Notes under the pieces: model-generated | The model's database searches: none | What the model was told of the DNA's origin: nothing | Seen by the model: only the letters and a program-made list of their open reading frames with translations | Program-made: the position numbers and the translations under genes | Origin: Chamaea fasciata | Taxonomy: Eukaryota; Chordata; Aves; Passeriformes; Sylviidae | Assembly: GCA_029207755.1 (NCBI GenBank) | Contig: JARCOQ010000112.1 | Coordinates: forward strand, 124,001-188,000 | Direction: 5' to 3' | DNA: 64,000 nucleotides | Part shown: one piece after another, positions 45,401 through 57,670 of the stretch | Numbering within the stretch: the stretch's first letter is position 1 | Layout: each line of letters begins with the position of its first letter

Positions 45401-45830
45401 CTCAAGAATTCAAAGTCAGAATCCAGCTCCAAAGTTTCTTGAAGTTTTACTGGGTCCCGCTGAGGGACACGACAGAGAAAGTGTCCCCAGGCCCCAGCCA
45501 GAGCAGAGAACTGCAGGCAGTGATGACACGTGGGGACAAAGAGAAGCCAAGTCTTGGTGCCCTGGGCCACAGCAGCCTCTGTGCCACCAAGGGCCGTGAG
45601 GAGTCACCTTGTCCTGAGGCCCTGGGGCCTCCTGGCACAGCCCCGGCAAGGCTGGGCACTGTCAGCCCCTTGTCCTGCCCTCGGCATCCCCCTCCCATCC
45701 CAGTGGCCTCAAGGATGTGCTGGAAGGAGTCCCTGGGGAGCCTTGGTCAGGAATGGCCCTGGGGGCTCCTTAATGCTCCCAGGGACCGCAGGCTTTTCAA
45801 AGGACTTAGGGCTTTGCTTGTGCCTTGGAG
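42455..45830. other. No gene recognised (copy of 8922-12284)
   Basis: Same content as the copy 1 stretch. The TAGTTAACAG tandem is one unit shorter (near 44441), and the 30 bp missing in copy 1 is present at 45481-45510. Confidence 0.5.
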
Positions 45831-45837
45831 TCTCAGA

Positions 45838-46578
45838 GAGGTTTGTGCAATCACGGCCTCCAGTTATCTGCTTTAATTAGTCCCTTGAGAGGCTTTGTCA
45901 GTAATGACACTCAGTGCACTCATTAATGCTTCAAAGCACTTCAGGTTTTTAAAGGTACTTGATGCTTCCCTTTTAAAACTGACTTTGTGAAAGGTTTGTG
46001 CCATTGTTGCCCAAATTATCTACTTTAACAAGTCCTTTGAGATTCTCAATCAGTAAAAGCACTCAGTGGGGCTCATCAGTAATTCCGGCTACTCAAGGTT
46101 TATTCAAGGACTTTTTTTTGGCACTGAGTCTGAGAGGTTTGTGCACTCGTGGCCTCCAATTATTTGCTCTAATCAGTCCCTTGAGATTTTTACTCAGTAA
46201 CAACACTCGGTGGAGCTCATTCATGCTTCAAGGTAATCGGGGACATTTAAGCACTTCTTTTTGCCACTGAGTCTCTGAGAGGTTTGTGCAATCATGGCCC
46301 CAGTTATCTGCTTTAAGGAGTCCCTTGAGAGCTGTGCATTGACACTCAGTGGGGCTCATTCATGCTTTGAGATACTCAGGGTGTTTAAGGTACTTTGGGT
46401 TTTTCCTTCCCTCACTGAGTCTCTGAGAGGTTTTGGTGCAATCCTGGCCTCCAATTCTCTCCTCCAAGGACTCCATGAGGAACCTGTGTTGGGGATGGAC
46501 CTCAGGGTGACCCTTTAATGCTTCCAGACACTTTGGGTTTTTCCTCTGACTCTGACTCCTGGAAAGGTTTGTGCAATC
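45838..46578. repeat. ~145-bp tandem repeat array (copy 2)
   Basis: Unit for unit the counterpart of 12285-13025 with only scattered substitutions, so the array was fixed before the duplication and has not been rearranged since. Confidence 0.85.
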
Positions 46579-46669
46579 GCTTCTCAGGCCCTGAGGTTCC
46601 AGGGCTCAGCACCAAATGCATCACTGGGCTCATTAGGAGAAAGCAAGTCCTGACAAACCACGGCTGTGC

Positions 46670-47153
46670 CTTGATTTCCTTCTGGCCTGGTGCAGTTCCT
46701 TAGGAAGTCTTTTTTCCTAGAGTTATGGAGAAATAGTTCAAAGAGCGTTGAAGGAATCAACACTCTTCTTTTCAAAGGGGGTATTTTTCTCTTGAGAGCA
46801 GAGGTCATTGCAGCATTCAAGTGACTGATACTGATCCAGGGTCTCTCCTAAGGAAGTCTGGCCTGGTCAGAGGAGCTGTGCCTTGAGGTCTGATCCACTT
46901 TGGACAACCATGCTCCACATTCCCTAACCCCATCCTGCCTCTCCTCACTCACCTGGGACCTGCTTTGCTCAGAGAACTGGGTTCACTCAGACAAAGAGAG
47001 GTTTTCTTCCTTTCTTAGCAATCAAAACCTCCTAAGTTCCAAACAATCTCCTCAATTTGTGGCAAGCGCAAAGTGTCACCAAGGAGGTTCCCCTTCCCCA
47101 AGGCAGAACCATGCAAGGAATGTTTTAGACACCAACGAAGATGTACGATAAAC
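46670..47153 (+). repeat. Block shared with 941-2055 (copy 2)
   Basis: Counterpart of 13117-13600, also with the unoccupied solo-LTR site (near 47047-47053). Confidence 0.85.
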
Positions 47154-47722
47154 AAAAATTTCAAGTCGGCTGGAGGCAGAATTAGAGCAACTCCTCAAGG
47201 ACAGACAAGCTTTGAACTCCTTGCAAGTCAAAGCTCCAGGTGGGTTGTTGGGAGGTGTGTGAGTGAGGCAAGAGTGAGGGCAAGGGAAATGCAGAGAGCC
47301 CTGGAAGTGCTTCTGTGCACACAGGCTGTGGGGAAGGGCGCTGCAGCCCAGGCCTGGGCCAGGAGGGAGGCTGGATCATCATCCCAAGCTGCCCGGGGCC
47401 ATGGCAAGGGGCTGTGGCCACGGACACTGGCCTGAGCCCAGTGCCTGGGCCCCTTGCCCAGGGCTGGTGTCAGTGGCCAGAGCCAGAGGGGATCCCTTGC
47501 TGGGGGCTGTGCCACGGCCACCTGCCCTGTGCCGCGCCGGCTGCTCAGGCGCCGCGGAACCAGCAGCAAACGCCGCTGCCAGGGCCAAAGGCAGCTCAGC
47601 CAGGCAGAAAGGGGCAGTGCTGGGCACTGGTTCCATGGCAGCCCTCACTGGGACAGCACACCTGGGTCACCTGTCCCGGCAACTGCCACGGAAACCTGGC
47701 TCATTGGGAATGCAATGGTGGA

Positions 47723-47978
47723 CAAAGGTTTTAGGAGGGCCTGTCCCAATAGGACAAAGGGTGCTGGTTTTAAACTGAAGGAAGGGAGGTTCAGATGCGG
47801 AGAGATAAGGAAGAAATTTTTGAGCATAAGGCTGGTGATCCACCAGGACAGGCTTTCCCAGAGAGCTGGTCAATGCCCCCTCCCTGGAAACATTCAAGTC
47901 CAGCTGGGACAGGGCTCTGAACAACCTGATCCGGTGAAAGATGTCCCTGCTCATCGCAGGCGTTTGGATGAGATGAGC
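47723..47978 (+). mobile_element. CR1 LINE 3' end fragment (copy 2)
   Basis: Same CR1 3' end as at 14170-14425, with a few substitutions ('tttttgagcataaggctgg' for 'tttctgaggatgaggctgg'). Confidence 0.85.
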
Positions 47979-49023
47979 ACTGCAGAGCTCTTCCCATCCC
48001 AACCATTCCAGGATTGCATGGGGAGAAGGGGCTGCTGGCTGGACTCCATCCACTCCCTTGACTCCTCCTTGTCTCTGCTGGAGCCCACATCCAGCAGCCA
48101 AAGCCAGCCCCTTCTCTGGCCTTTCCCCCCCTGCCCCAGGGGCTGCCAGAGCCAGGGAGGCACAGGTGACCTTGAGGCTTTGCAGGGCTCAGGCACAGCG
48201 GCTGTGCCAGAGTCAGGGCTGAGGTGTCACTCTGCGGGCTGGGGCAGAGCCCAGGCAGAAATGAGCCCTGAAGCAGCAGCTGTGCAGTGGGGGCCAGCAG
48301 GCCGGGCTGCCAAGGGAGGCTTCTGGCCATGGCCTGGAAGCAGCTGCTGCTGCCAAGGTGCCTTTGGTGCCTCAGGCTCTCCCTGGCACAGCTCCCAGCA
48401 CGGCACTCTGCACTTGTGCCCGAGCCCTTCGTTGTGTTGGCTTGGCCTGGGGCTTTTCCTGCAGCGGGACCTGCCCTGGTCATGGCACAGGAAAGGCAGT
48501 TCCTCATGGAGCAGGAGGCTCTGCCTGGAATGGGCTCAAACAAGTCCAACAAGGCTCTGTTTACTTCAAAATTGCTTCCTAGAGCACTATATTCTATATA
48601 ATTGTTACAGCTCCTATACTGTGGAGTAAATAACTCTCTTTTTTCTATTTGCTCTGTTGTGTAAATAAATCTTTCTGTCTAATCCTGATCAGAATCAATC
48701 ATAGCTGTATTTATGGAAATATATCTGGTATTGAATCGGTAATCCTGGGGGACAAATTGCATTGCAGGTCAATTCCACCTGTCCAGTCTTTTACACGTAA
48801 ACCTTTGACAAAGTCTGGGACTAGGACTGGATCCAGCCACTCCCAGTCTCCTCTCTTAGATGGAATTTGAAAAGTCAGGCATCCTGGAGGGGTTTGAGGA
48901 TCCATGGTGTCTGTTGGGTGTCATTTCTCTACCTCATGACTCAGCAGGAGTTTCTCCAGTGAAGAAATGAAGCTTTTGCCTGGAGCTCCCACTCTGCCCA
49001 TGACAGGAAGCTGTCAGAGTCTG

Positions 49024-49637
49024 TCCAAGGATGTGATATGCCTCACGACTGTCTCCAATGATTGAGGACTGAGACCCCAGGCTCTGAAAGCAGCCCCTGG
49101 CCTGGCTGAGGTGGAACGCTTGCCAAGTCTCGGAGGACTGGTATGCATCTCCATGAGAGCGGAGTGCAAGAACAATGGAACTGGTCACAGTGGACTGAGC
49201 CAAGGCTGCCTGTCCAAACTGGGCTGTCCGTACTGGAGGTACGGTTTGCAGCTTGTTCCTGAGCACTCAGCCTTTACACAGCTGGTTCCTGCTTTGGCTC
49301 TGTGCCCCTTGCTTTGCTTCCCGCCTTGACCAACCTATAAAACCTCTGGAGACGCCCGCTCACTTTTGTGATCACCCCACGGGAGAAGATCGCGTCTATA
49401 GGCATCGTTAGGCGTCAAAGACTCGACCCTCCACGTTCATAGCTATAATCCCCTTCCCCTCTTTCTCTCTCTTTCTTACTATTTTTTATTTCTCTCCCCA
49501 CTATGGCATTTGTTGGCACTAAATAAAGGTGCATTTGTGATGGAGTAAACTGAGTTTGTCCCCCGCTGTGTCTTTTGTGCTCTGAGATCCCTAAAACGAA
49601 CCATCACGAACCCCGCTTGTGTGAGCGGATCGTGACA
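49024..49637 (+). mobile_element. 5' LTR of endogenous retrovirus (copy 2)
   Basis: Counterpart of 15470-16083 with TATAAAA near 49336 and AATAAA near 49522. The last 33 bases (49605-49637) read 'cacgaaccccgcttgtgtgagcg...' and share little with copy 1. The 5' limit is uncertain. Confidence 0.7.
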
Positions 49638-49643
49638 TGAAAT

Positions 49644-49661
49644 TGGCGTCACGGACAGGAT
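49644..49661 (+). other. Probable primer binding site (copy 2)
   Basis: TGGCGTCACGGACAGGAT begins with TGG, as required to pair with a tRNA CCA end, six bases after the LTR. The tRNA was not identified. Confidence 0.55.
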
Positions 49662-50064
49662 CTTGATGGACAGAGGGGTTGCGGGTTTTGTATAGCTTGT
49701 AACAGGGGAAGGACCCTCGTCTCAGCCGCACCTAGCACGCCACTTGGGTGAGCGCTGTTAGAAAGCAAGGGGGGCCAGGGAAAATTCCCGCACACTGTAC
49801 ACACCCAGGCGTATAGCACTCCCTGTCATCAGGATTTCACAAAAGGATCTCATTGTGCAAAAGATGGGACTGTAGTTAGTTTTTGTGTGTTTGGGGCTGC
49901 TTGGTGTCGTTGAGGAGACAACTCTTTGGAACTAAGATGAACCTCCCAGGCAGTTTTGGTCTCCTCGCCCATTCCAGGGAAGCAAAGGGAAACACAGTTT
50001 TAGCTGTGCCTTTGGTGTAACTTGAAGCGTACCTCCCTGAGAGTGGTTTTGGTCCCTGCACAAA

Positions 50065-51629
50065 ATGAGTGAAAAAGATAAGAATGCATTTTATGGTTTG
50101 CTAGCGAAACATGGTGCTAGACCTTCTCCAGATGGAGAAAGGTGGGCACAGAATAATTGGTTCAACTTTGAAAACATTGTAGATAGAATATATTCTTTGC
50201 AACATGAGGCTAGATACAAACTGGGCAGAAATAAAACCATTCTTTGCTCAGTTTTGGGGGCCTGTCTTTCAGCAGCCATAGAAACCCGTTTTGAACGGGT
50301 GAGTGAAGAAAAAGCAGTCTTAGAATCCCTGCAGAATTAGGTAGAAGCTTTGCAAAAACAATTAGAACAGGAAAGAAATCAGAATTATTTGCTGCAGATT
50401 TCCCTTGCAGAAGGGCGAAGTAAAAACTTAAAATCTGCAGATTCACCCACAGAAAGAAAAATAGAAGGAAAGGAGACATACAACATGAAACAAATATACC
50501 CTCAGAAAGAATTAGTACACATGCAATATTGTGGGGAACACTGTTGCTCTAACTTGAGACCTCTCATCAAAACAGAATATAATTATATAAATGAAGAAGA
50601 TGGTGATCCCCACATAACCACCAAAGAAATACCATACACAGCCACTGAATTAGCTAAATTAAAGACAGAATACTCCCGCCTCCCTAGTGAATCAGAGACG
50701 GAGTATGTTTTCAGAGTTTCCCTCACAGGGGGCGACCAAATTAAATTAAGTGAACAAGCAAGTGGCTACTGGGGACATGGAGTTTTCTTAACGACAGGAA
50801 ACACACATGCTCCATGGTCCCTGACACAGCGTGCAGCTCACTGGGCAGGGGGGTTAAACCCCCTAGAGACGGGCGACCCTCTGGCAATAGTCAGCACCTC
50901 AGACCAACTCCTAGAAAACATACACAAAGCTGCATGCTTGCAAATGATACAGGAAAGAAAATTAATCTCTGGCTGTGAGTCGCCAATGCAACAGCCTGTC
51001 AAACCTGAGATTATGACCCCTTTAATTCGAGGTCTGCCAGAGTCTCTTAAACCAACAGCAATTCTTCTTCAAAAAACAATAGCATCTATCACTCCGGTAG
51101 ACAGACTTGAAAGATTTCTTGGCCATACAAGAGATCAAACTGGTTCCACTGACTCCTCACCTTTCACAACTCCTAGCACACAATCTAACAGCAGTCATAA
51201 ACTTTGGACATGGAGTGAGGTAGCAGAGGAGTTAGTAAATTACAGTAGAAAATATGGACCAGTGAAGTACTCAGAGGACAAACCAGAAAAACCCAGAGGA
51301 GTCAGGCACATTGCCTCTCCTAATGAAAAATGAGAAAAGGGAAAACAAATTTCCAACCGGCAGCAGCTGTGGTTGCTAGGGCTGAAAAGGGGAGTTCCAC
51401 GAGAAGTAATGGATAAATTGCCTTATGATAAATTGGCTAAAATAATTTCCAGTTGGCCCTGTCCCAAACCTATTGTGTTGGAATCATCCAACCAACAACC
51501 CAGTGCACCTCCTCTTCCACAAGCCTTGGGCAGCCTGCCACAACATTCCCCAACACAGGTTTTAAGCAATTAGACACAGCTCTCTCCCCGCTTCAGGGAA
51601 GTGAAACACACCAACCTCCTTTAAACTAG
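50065..51629 (+). pseudogene. gag: ERV gag (copy 2), several stops and a 4-bp loss
   Basis: Same gag as 16511-18084 but with a TAG at 50338-50340, a TGA at 51331-51333 and a TAG at 51571-51573. A 4-bp deletion near 51578 puts the tail out of phase with the frameshift heptamer. The A missing in copy 1 is present here near 51290. As in copy 1, no CCHC knuckle is seen. The disabling changes are all private to this copy, so they follow the duplication. Confidence 0.8.
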
Positions 51630-51690
51630 AAACTCCGTTTCTCGATAGTGAGCGAAGAAACGGAGACTGGATGTTTTTGAGGAAGCTCAC
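51620..51690 (+). promoter_or_regulatory. -1 frameshift signal (copy 2, out of phase)
   Basis: TTTAAAC (51620-51626), stem 51633-51642/51656-51665 and pseudoknot pairing 51648-51653/51685-51690 are identical to copy 1. Gag no longer arrives in the right phase because of the upstream 4-bp loss. Confidence 0.8.
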
Positions 51691-54600
51691 AAAGGACCCG
51701 AGAACAGGGGACATATTGATTACAGCAATAGTTGGCCCCAAACAAATATTAATAACTTTTGTTGTGGACACAGGGGCCCAAATCAGTGCATTGAAAATCA
51801 CACACGCCCAAAAGTGTGGGCTTGTTCCCAGCAAAAAACGATGTTGTGTTTTAAATGCTCTAGGAACTACAGAGTCTATGAGTATCGCTCTAGTAAAACT
51901 CACACTGCCCGGAGAAGACAACCCAATAGCTGTCCAAATGGCCATTGGAAACATTCCTGACAGTTTGTTAGGGATGGATATACTTGCTGGGAGACAATGG
52001 GAAGACTCAGAAGGCTTTCTCTGGTCTTTCGGAGCTCCCAGCCTTAACATCAGGCTGCTACAAACAGCTCCTTCCCTACCGTTCAGCAAAATCACTTCTG
52101 TGAAACAATATCCTTTACCCTCTGGTGCTAAAGATGGCATCAAGCCAGTCATTCAGGAATTGAAAGATCAAGGAGTAATTGTTAACACTCACAGCCCTTT
52201 TAACTCACCAATCTGGCCAGTTAAAAAACCCAATGGAAAGTGGAGACTGACAGTTGATTACAGACGGCTTAATGCCAACACAGACCCTCTTACAGCAGCG
52301 GTCCCAAATACAGCTGAATTAATAATATCAATTCAGGAAAAAGCTCACTCTATTATGGCAACAATAGATGTTAAAGACATGTTTTTCATGATACCCATAC
52401 AACAAGAAGATATGGACCGTTTTGCCTTTACATGGGAGGGACAGCAATATACCTTCACACGTCTACCCCAAGGGTAGCGACACTCCCCCACTTTAGCCCA
52501 CCATGCTTTAGCCCAAGAATTAGAAGAACTATCTAAACCTGACACTGTAGCTGTTTACCAATCCATAGATGATATTTTAGTGGGAGGGGAAGAAAGAGAA
52601 GTAGTGGAGGATGTTCAACAGAAAATAATTTCCCACTTAGAAAGCCTTGGTTTGCAGACCCCCTCAGAAAAAATACAAAAACCTTCTCAAGAAGTGAAAT
52701 TTTGAGGCATGTGGTGGAAAGGAGGTGTGACATGCATCCCACCAGACACCCTAACTTCTTTAGATCAAATCAAGATGCCCGAATCTAGAAAAGAACTCCA
52801 ACAAGCTCTAGGACTATTGGTATTTTGGAGAAAACACATTCCAGATTTTTCAATTATTGCCAGACCTCTTGATGATTTGTTGAGAAAGGGAGTAAAATGG
52901 GACTGGAGCCCTTCTCAGGAAGAAGCATTACAATTGTTGATTTTTGAAGCCACAGCTCATCAGGCCCTAGGCCCTATCCACCCAGCAGATCCTTTTCAGG
53001 TAGAATGGGGATTTGCTACCTCAGGATTGTCAGTACATATATGGCAAAGGGGTCCTGAAGGCCCAATCAGACCTGTTAGCTTCTACTCCCCTGGCTTTAA
53101 AGATGCTGAAAAAAGATTTACAACTTGGGAGAAAGGCTTATTTGTTGTTACCCAAGCTCTCATAGAAGTAGAAAAAATCACAAGAAAACAACCAATTGTG
53201 TTGAGAGGTCCCTTTAAAGTCATTAAAATAGTGATCACAGGGACTCCACCTCCTGAAGGGGTAGCACAACGAGCCTCAGTAAGGAAATGGTATGCACAAA
53301 TAGAGCATTCTAATAACATCTTTTCAATTACTGAAGGCGCTGTGAAAAATTTACCAATACAAGACACAGAGAATCTGAATAGCAGCCAAGACAAACCTGC
53401 CTCAGTTCTTAAAATAGCCCCTCCCTTCTCCCCTGAGCAAACAGCACATTCATGGTTTACTGAGGCCTCAGCTAAGCGTGAAGGAAAAGTGTGGAAATAC
53501 AGAGCTGTAGCTTTGCACACTTCTTCTGCAGAGCGGATCATTACAGAAGGGGAAGGCAGTGCCCAAATTGGGGAACTTAGAGCTGTTTGGAGTGTTTTCC
53601 AGAGGGAGGCACAAAACACCTCTCTTGTCTGTATTTACACTGACTCCTATGCTGTATATAAGGGCTGCACTGAATGGCTGCCTTTCTGGCAACAGAATGA
53701 TTGGGAAGTTAACAGAATTTCAGTGTGGCAGAAAGAAAAGTGGCAAGAAATTTTACAAATTGCAAGTCAAGGGAATTTTGCTGTAGGGTGGGTAGCCTCT
53801 CACCAGACAGATGATAATCCAGCAGGAGAATGGAATAACAGAGCTGATGAATTAGCAAAATTAAGTCCTCTGAAAAAGGATGAAATCACTGAAGATTGGG
53901 AGCACTTATTAGAATGGCTGCATGTAAAACGACAACACACAGGTACAAAAGATTTATACAAGGAAGCTCATGCCCGGGCTTGGCCCGTTACCAGAGAAAT
54001 GTGTAACACCTGCATTTCAGCCCGTGAGCAGCGTCGCAAACGGCTAGAAAGACATCCTTTAGAGGATGACCCACTACACTTGAGGACAGGTAAAGGCTTA
54101 TGGGATGCATGGCAGGTAGATTACATGGGTCCCTTTAAGCAATCAGGAGGTAAACATTTTGTGTTAGTGGGGGTTGAGATTACATCTGGATCAGTTCAAG
54201 CCGAGGCATTTAAAAGGGCTACAGGGGAAAACACTGTTAAAGCATTGCAGATATGGTTCGGGACTTTCCCAAAACCACAGGAAATTCAATCTGATAATGG
54301 GTCACACTTTACTGCTAAAGTAGTACAGGAATGGGCAAAAGGTGAAGGGATAAAATGGACTTTTCACACTCCCTATTACCCTCAAGCTAACGGAATTGTA
54401 GAAAGGACTAACGGTCTTTTAAAACGACTTCTGAAACCACAAGAGGGAGGCTGGGATGGCCGGTTGCATAAAGCGGTGCAAAGTGAAAATGAAAGATGGG
54501 GGGTAAATGGGTGCCCCAAAATTACTGCTTTTTGCCCAAATCCTCTGAGCTTAATCTCCTCACAAAGAGGACCAAATGATCCCGAAAATCCAGTTCATGA

Positions 54601-54751
54601 CCCGGGACACCCTGTTTTGGTAGACCTCCCTACGGTGGGAGAAGTACCACTTGTGTTGAAAACTTCTCTGAATAAAGTTGCGTGGATAGCATCTGATGCC
54701 TTAGGAAAAGAACATCGGATAAATACCCGCTGGATAATTCCATCATTTTAA
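51629..54751 (+). pseudogene. pol: ERV pro-pol (copy 2), two in-frame stops
   Basis: Same order as copy 1: protease VDTGAQ, RT, RNase H, integrase with CNTC and D-D-E residues. It shares the TGA (52703-52705) and the RT Tyr-to-Ser and RNase H Asp-to-Glu changes. In addition it has a private TAG at 52475-52477 directly after LPQG, inside the RT. The integrase region is open to 54751. Confidence 0.85.
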
Positions 54752-54772
54752 TGTTCTGCCCTTAGGTGGCAG

Positions 54773-54797
54773 ATTTTTCTGTGTTTTGCTATTGCAG
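54773..54797 (+). promoter_or_regulatory. Probable env splice acceptor (copy 2)
   Basis: Same pyrimidine tract and TTGCAG as at 21228-21252, located 47 bases before the env-like ATG. Confidence 0.5.
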
Positions 54798-54843
54798 GAG
54801 AACTCCGAGGGGACACTTCAAGTGACATGAAAACAAAATAACC

Positions 54844-55164
54844 ATGTTAACATTATTAATACTTCTCTGTATCCTGCCACACTCCCATGGCCAGGAGCCA
54901 GCTGAGTGGCCGTGGTCTGAAGCCACTGTTAGATATACCAGTACTCAAGAATCACATCCCAGAAGTCGTCACCTGAACCTGGCAACCTCAGGGTATCATG
55001 GTGGTCCACGTGAGTGGGGATGGGATAAGAATGAACGGGTTACAACTCTAAATGGAACAGTTGGTTTGGGGATATTTTTGTGGGCGGATGTTGGGATCGG
55101 GATTGTGTGGGGCTGGGTGGGTGGGATGTGGTTTGATAGTAAATCAAACTTGGAGAGTTCTTGA
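54844..55164 (+). pseudogene. env: Truncated ERV env-like frame, 106 codons (copy 2)
   Basis: Counterpart of 21299-21619, differing by a few missense substitutions (Asp to Ala near residue 27, Pro to Thr near residue 32) and no stop. Signal peptide and terminal hydrophobic segment are kept; most of the envelope is absent. Confidence 0.6.
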
Positions 55165-55264
55165 TCACATGGACTGGGATCACATGGACTGGGATTTCAC
55201 AGGCTGGACCATCTGGATCAGAACCATAGAGACTGGGATCATCTGGACCGGGGTGGCCGCCTCG

Positions 55265-55945
55265 GAACGATGCGAACCGAGGCGGTCCCGCCCGGCCCAG
55301 GGCAACCTCCCCGTCCCTCCCAGTCCCGCCCGGGGGCGCGGCCAAAACTCCCCAGAAAGAACGCGGCGGTCCCGGATCGATCCTGGAGCCGATCCCGGAG
55401 CGATTCCGGGTCCGATCCCGGTCCCTGTTTCGGCCTCGGTCTCAGTCTCGGTCCCGGAGCGCTCCCGGTGCTGATTCCGGTCGCGGTGCCGATCTCGATC
55501 CCGGAGCGGTGCCAGTCTCGGTGCCAGTGCCGGTTCCACTTTCAGTCCTGGTCTCAGTCTCGGTGTCGGAGCGGTGCCGGTGCCGTTTTTGGTCCCGGAG
55601 TGCTCCCAGTGCCAATCCCAGTCTTGGTCCCGGTGCGGTGCCAGTCTCGGTGCTGGTTCCGGTGCCGGTCTCGGTCTCGATCCCGGAGCGCTCCCGGTCT
55701 GGGTTCTGGCCGCAGTCCTGGAGCAGTCCTGGTGCCGGTGCCGGTTCCGAAGCGCTCCCGGCGCCGGTCCCAGTGTCGGTGTCGGTGTCAGTCTTGGTTC
55801 CGGTACCAGTTCTGGTGCCGGTTTCGGTGTCGGTCCCACAGTGCGGGTCCCGGAGCGGTGCCGGTCTCGGTTCCGGTGTCGGTCTCAGTCTCGGTGCTGG
55901 TGCCGTTTCTGGTGCTGGTCTCGGTCTCGGTCTCGGTGCCGGAGA
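55265..55945. repeat. GC-rich minisatellite (copy 2)
   Basis: Counterpart of 21720-22365, with net gain of about two short units near 55772-55790 and 55885-55930. Open frames within are artefacts. Confidence 0.9.
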
Positions 55946-55994
55946 TTTTAGGGTCTTTTGGGTGATTTTAAGCCAAACCGGGCCCTTTTAGGAC

Positions 55995-56273
55995 CGCGCG
56001 TTCCCTTGACCCCGCCCATTCCCCCTCAGAATTCCCGCCGTTTCCTGGACCCCGCCCCTTTCCCCTCCCAGTTCCCGCCCTTTCTCTGACCCCGCCTCGT
56101 TCCATTCGTTCCCCGCCCTTTCATTGGCCACGCCTCTTTTTCCTTGGACCCCGCCCATCTGCTGGCGCGTTCCCTCGAGCGCATGCGCAGATGACCCAGA
56201 GGTGGCTTCCCCCGGGCGCCGCCATCTTTGTTCCCGGTCCCCCGAGCCGGCTCCGGCGTGTCCGAGACCTGCG
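55995..56273 (+). promoter_or_regulatory. CpG-rich promoter and RAB4-like exon 1 (copy 2)
   Basis: Same GC boxes, inverted CCAAT, NRF1 palindrome (GCGCATGCGCA near 56177) and YY1-type GCCGCCATC as copy 1. Exon 1 at 56258-56273 has the same GTG in place of ATG and the same Cys codon, followed by a GT donor. No exon 2 follows, because the duplication ends at 56942. Confidence 0.7.
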
Positions 56274-56284
56274 GTGGGGCAATG

Positions 56285-56860
56285 GGGGATCTAGAGGGGA
56301 TCTATAGGGGATCTGTAGGGGATCTCTAGGGGATCTATAGGGGTCTGGGGGGACCTGGGGGTGTCTTTAGGGGGTTTAGTGGGTGGTCTGTAAGGGGTTT
56401 AAGGGGGTCCATAGGGGATTTAGGGCGGTCTGGGCGTCCCTAAAGGGGGCTGGGCGGGTCTCGGGGCTCTATCTGGGTCTGGGGGCTCTGTAGAGGGTCC
56501 AGCGGGGTCCGTAAAGGGGGTCGGGGCGTCCCTAAATGGGGTCTGGGTGTCTGTGGGGGATTTGGGGGGTTTCTGTGGCGTTTTGGTGGGTTGGGGGGTC
56601 TGTAGGGGATCTCTAGGGGTCAGCGGGAGCCTGTAGCGGGTCCGGAGAGGTCTGGGGGTGTCTGTGGGTCCCTGTGGGGGATTTGGGGGGTCTGGGGGGG
56701 TCTGGAGGTCCCCAGGGGGGTCTGAGGGGATATGTAGGGGCTCGATAGAGGGTCCGGGGGCGCCTGGGGGATCCTATAGGGGATCTGGGGTTCTCTACAT
56801 GGGATGTAAGGGGGTCTGGGGGAGTCTTGGCATCTCTATAGTGGAGTTCTGGGGTCCATA
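56285..56860. repeat. G-rich tandem sequence (copy 2)
   Basis: Counterpart of 22690-23260 with local differences in unit number between 56290 and 56420. Confidence 0.85.
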
Positions 56861-56942
56861 AAGGAAATTTTTGTGAATTTTTGGCTCTATACAGCTAATT
56901 CTTGGAAATTTGGGGTCCAAATTGGGCAATTTGGGGTGTTCT

Positions 56943-57540
56943 ATTGAATTATTAAAAAAATAGGAATATCGCCCTAATGCCGATATCCAACAATGACGGA
57001 CAAAAGACTCTCCAGCAGTTTAGAGTTAGAAAGTGTATGTTTAATTACGACGCCAGACAGCGTGCGGGATAGCTCCCGAACACACGCGCGCTCACAGAAG
57101 ATCACAGGGTCTTTTTATGTACAGAAGGATTGAATACCCAAAACACAAATGTATATTCATGACTTCAGTACCTCCCATTCCCCGCTTCCTATGGTAATTA
57201 GCCAAAAGCTATTAAGCATGCGTGGTTTGTTCTTTGAAATGGGTCGGTGGTCTTTTTTATGGGGCGGGGTCTCAAAATGATGAAGTAAGTGAGTCTTCTT
57301 CGCTTTGACTTTTTAACCTTTTAGTGTTGCGTGACGACTGAATCCCGTTTTCCCAGGAGTATTTCAATTATGAATTTACTGTGCTTCTTGAAGCCTATTG
57401 ATTAGTCAGAATACACAAACATAAGTTGACAGGCCCCATGATTTATCAGTTCCTTAAATCCGGCTTCTGCTTATCAAAAGGGAAGTCTATCTGTCTTACT
57501 TCAGCAATATCCAGTATAAAGTCTGTAATTCTTCAAAATT
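56943..57540 (-). mobile_element. LTR-like element, family A, at the duplication end
   Basis: Related to 154-940 in the same orientation ('gactctccagcagtttagagttagaaagtgtatg', 'agctattaagcatgcgtggtttgttctttgaa'). It abuts the end of duplication copy 2. It cuts the RAB4-like intron, so it either inserted there or was the rearrangement breakpoint. Confidence 0.6.
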
Positions 57541-57670
57541 AATGTTTCAATCCCCTTGGTCCCTGCTCCCTCGTGGCCATGGCAAGAGCGGGCTGGGCTG
57601 GCCCTGGCAGGGGGCTCTCCTCGGGTCCCTGCTGATCAGGGCTATGGCCCCGTGTTCCTCTGTCTTGCAG

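Larger units (their letters stand above)
41253..56942 (+). repeat. Segmental duplication, copy 2
   Basis: Near-identical to 7760-23344. Differences seen include an added stretch of about 41 bp at 41681-41722, 30 bp kept at 45481-45510, one A kept and a 4-bp loss in gag, private stops in gag and pol, and a divergent 33-bp patch at the LTR end. It is truncated at 56942 by an LTR-like element, so RAB4-like exon 2 is missing. Confidence 0.95.
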
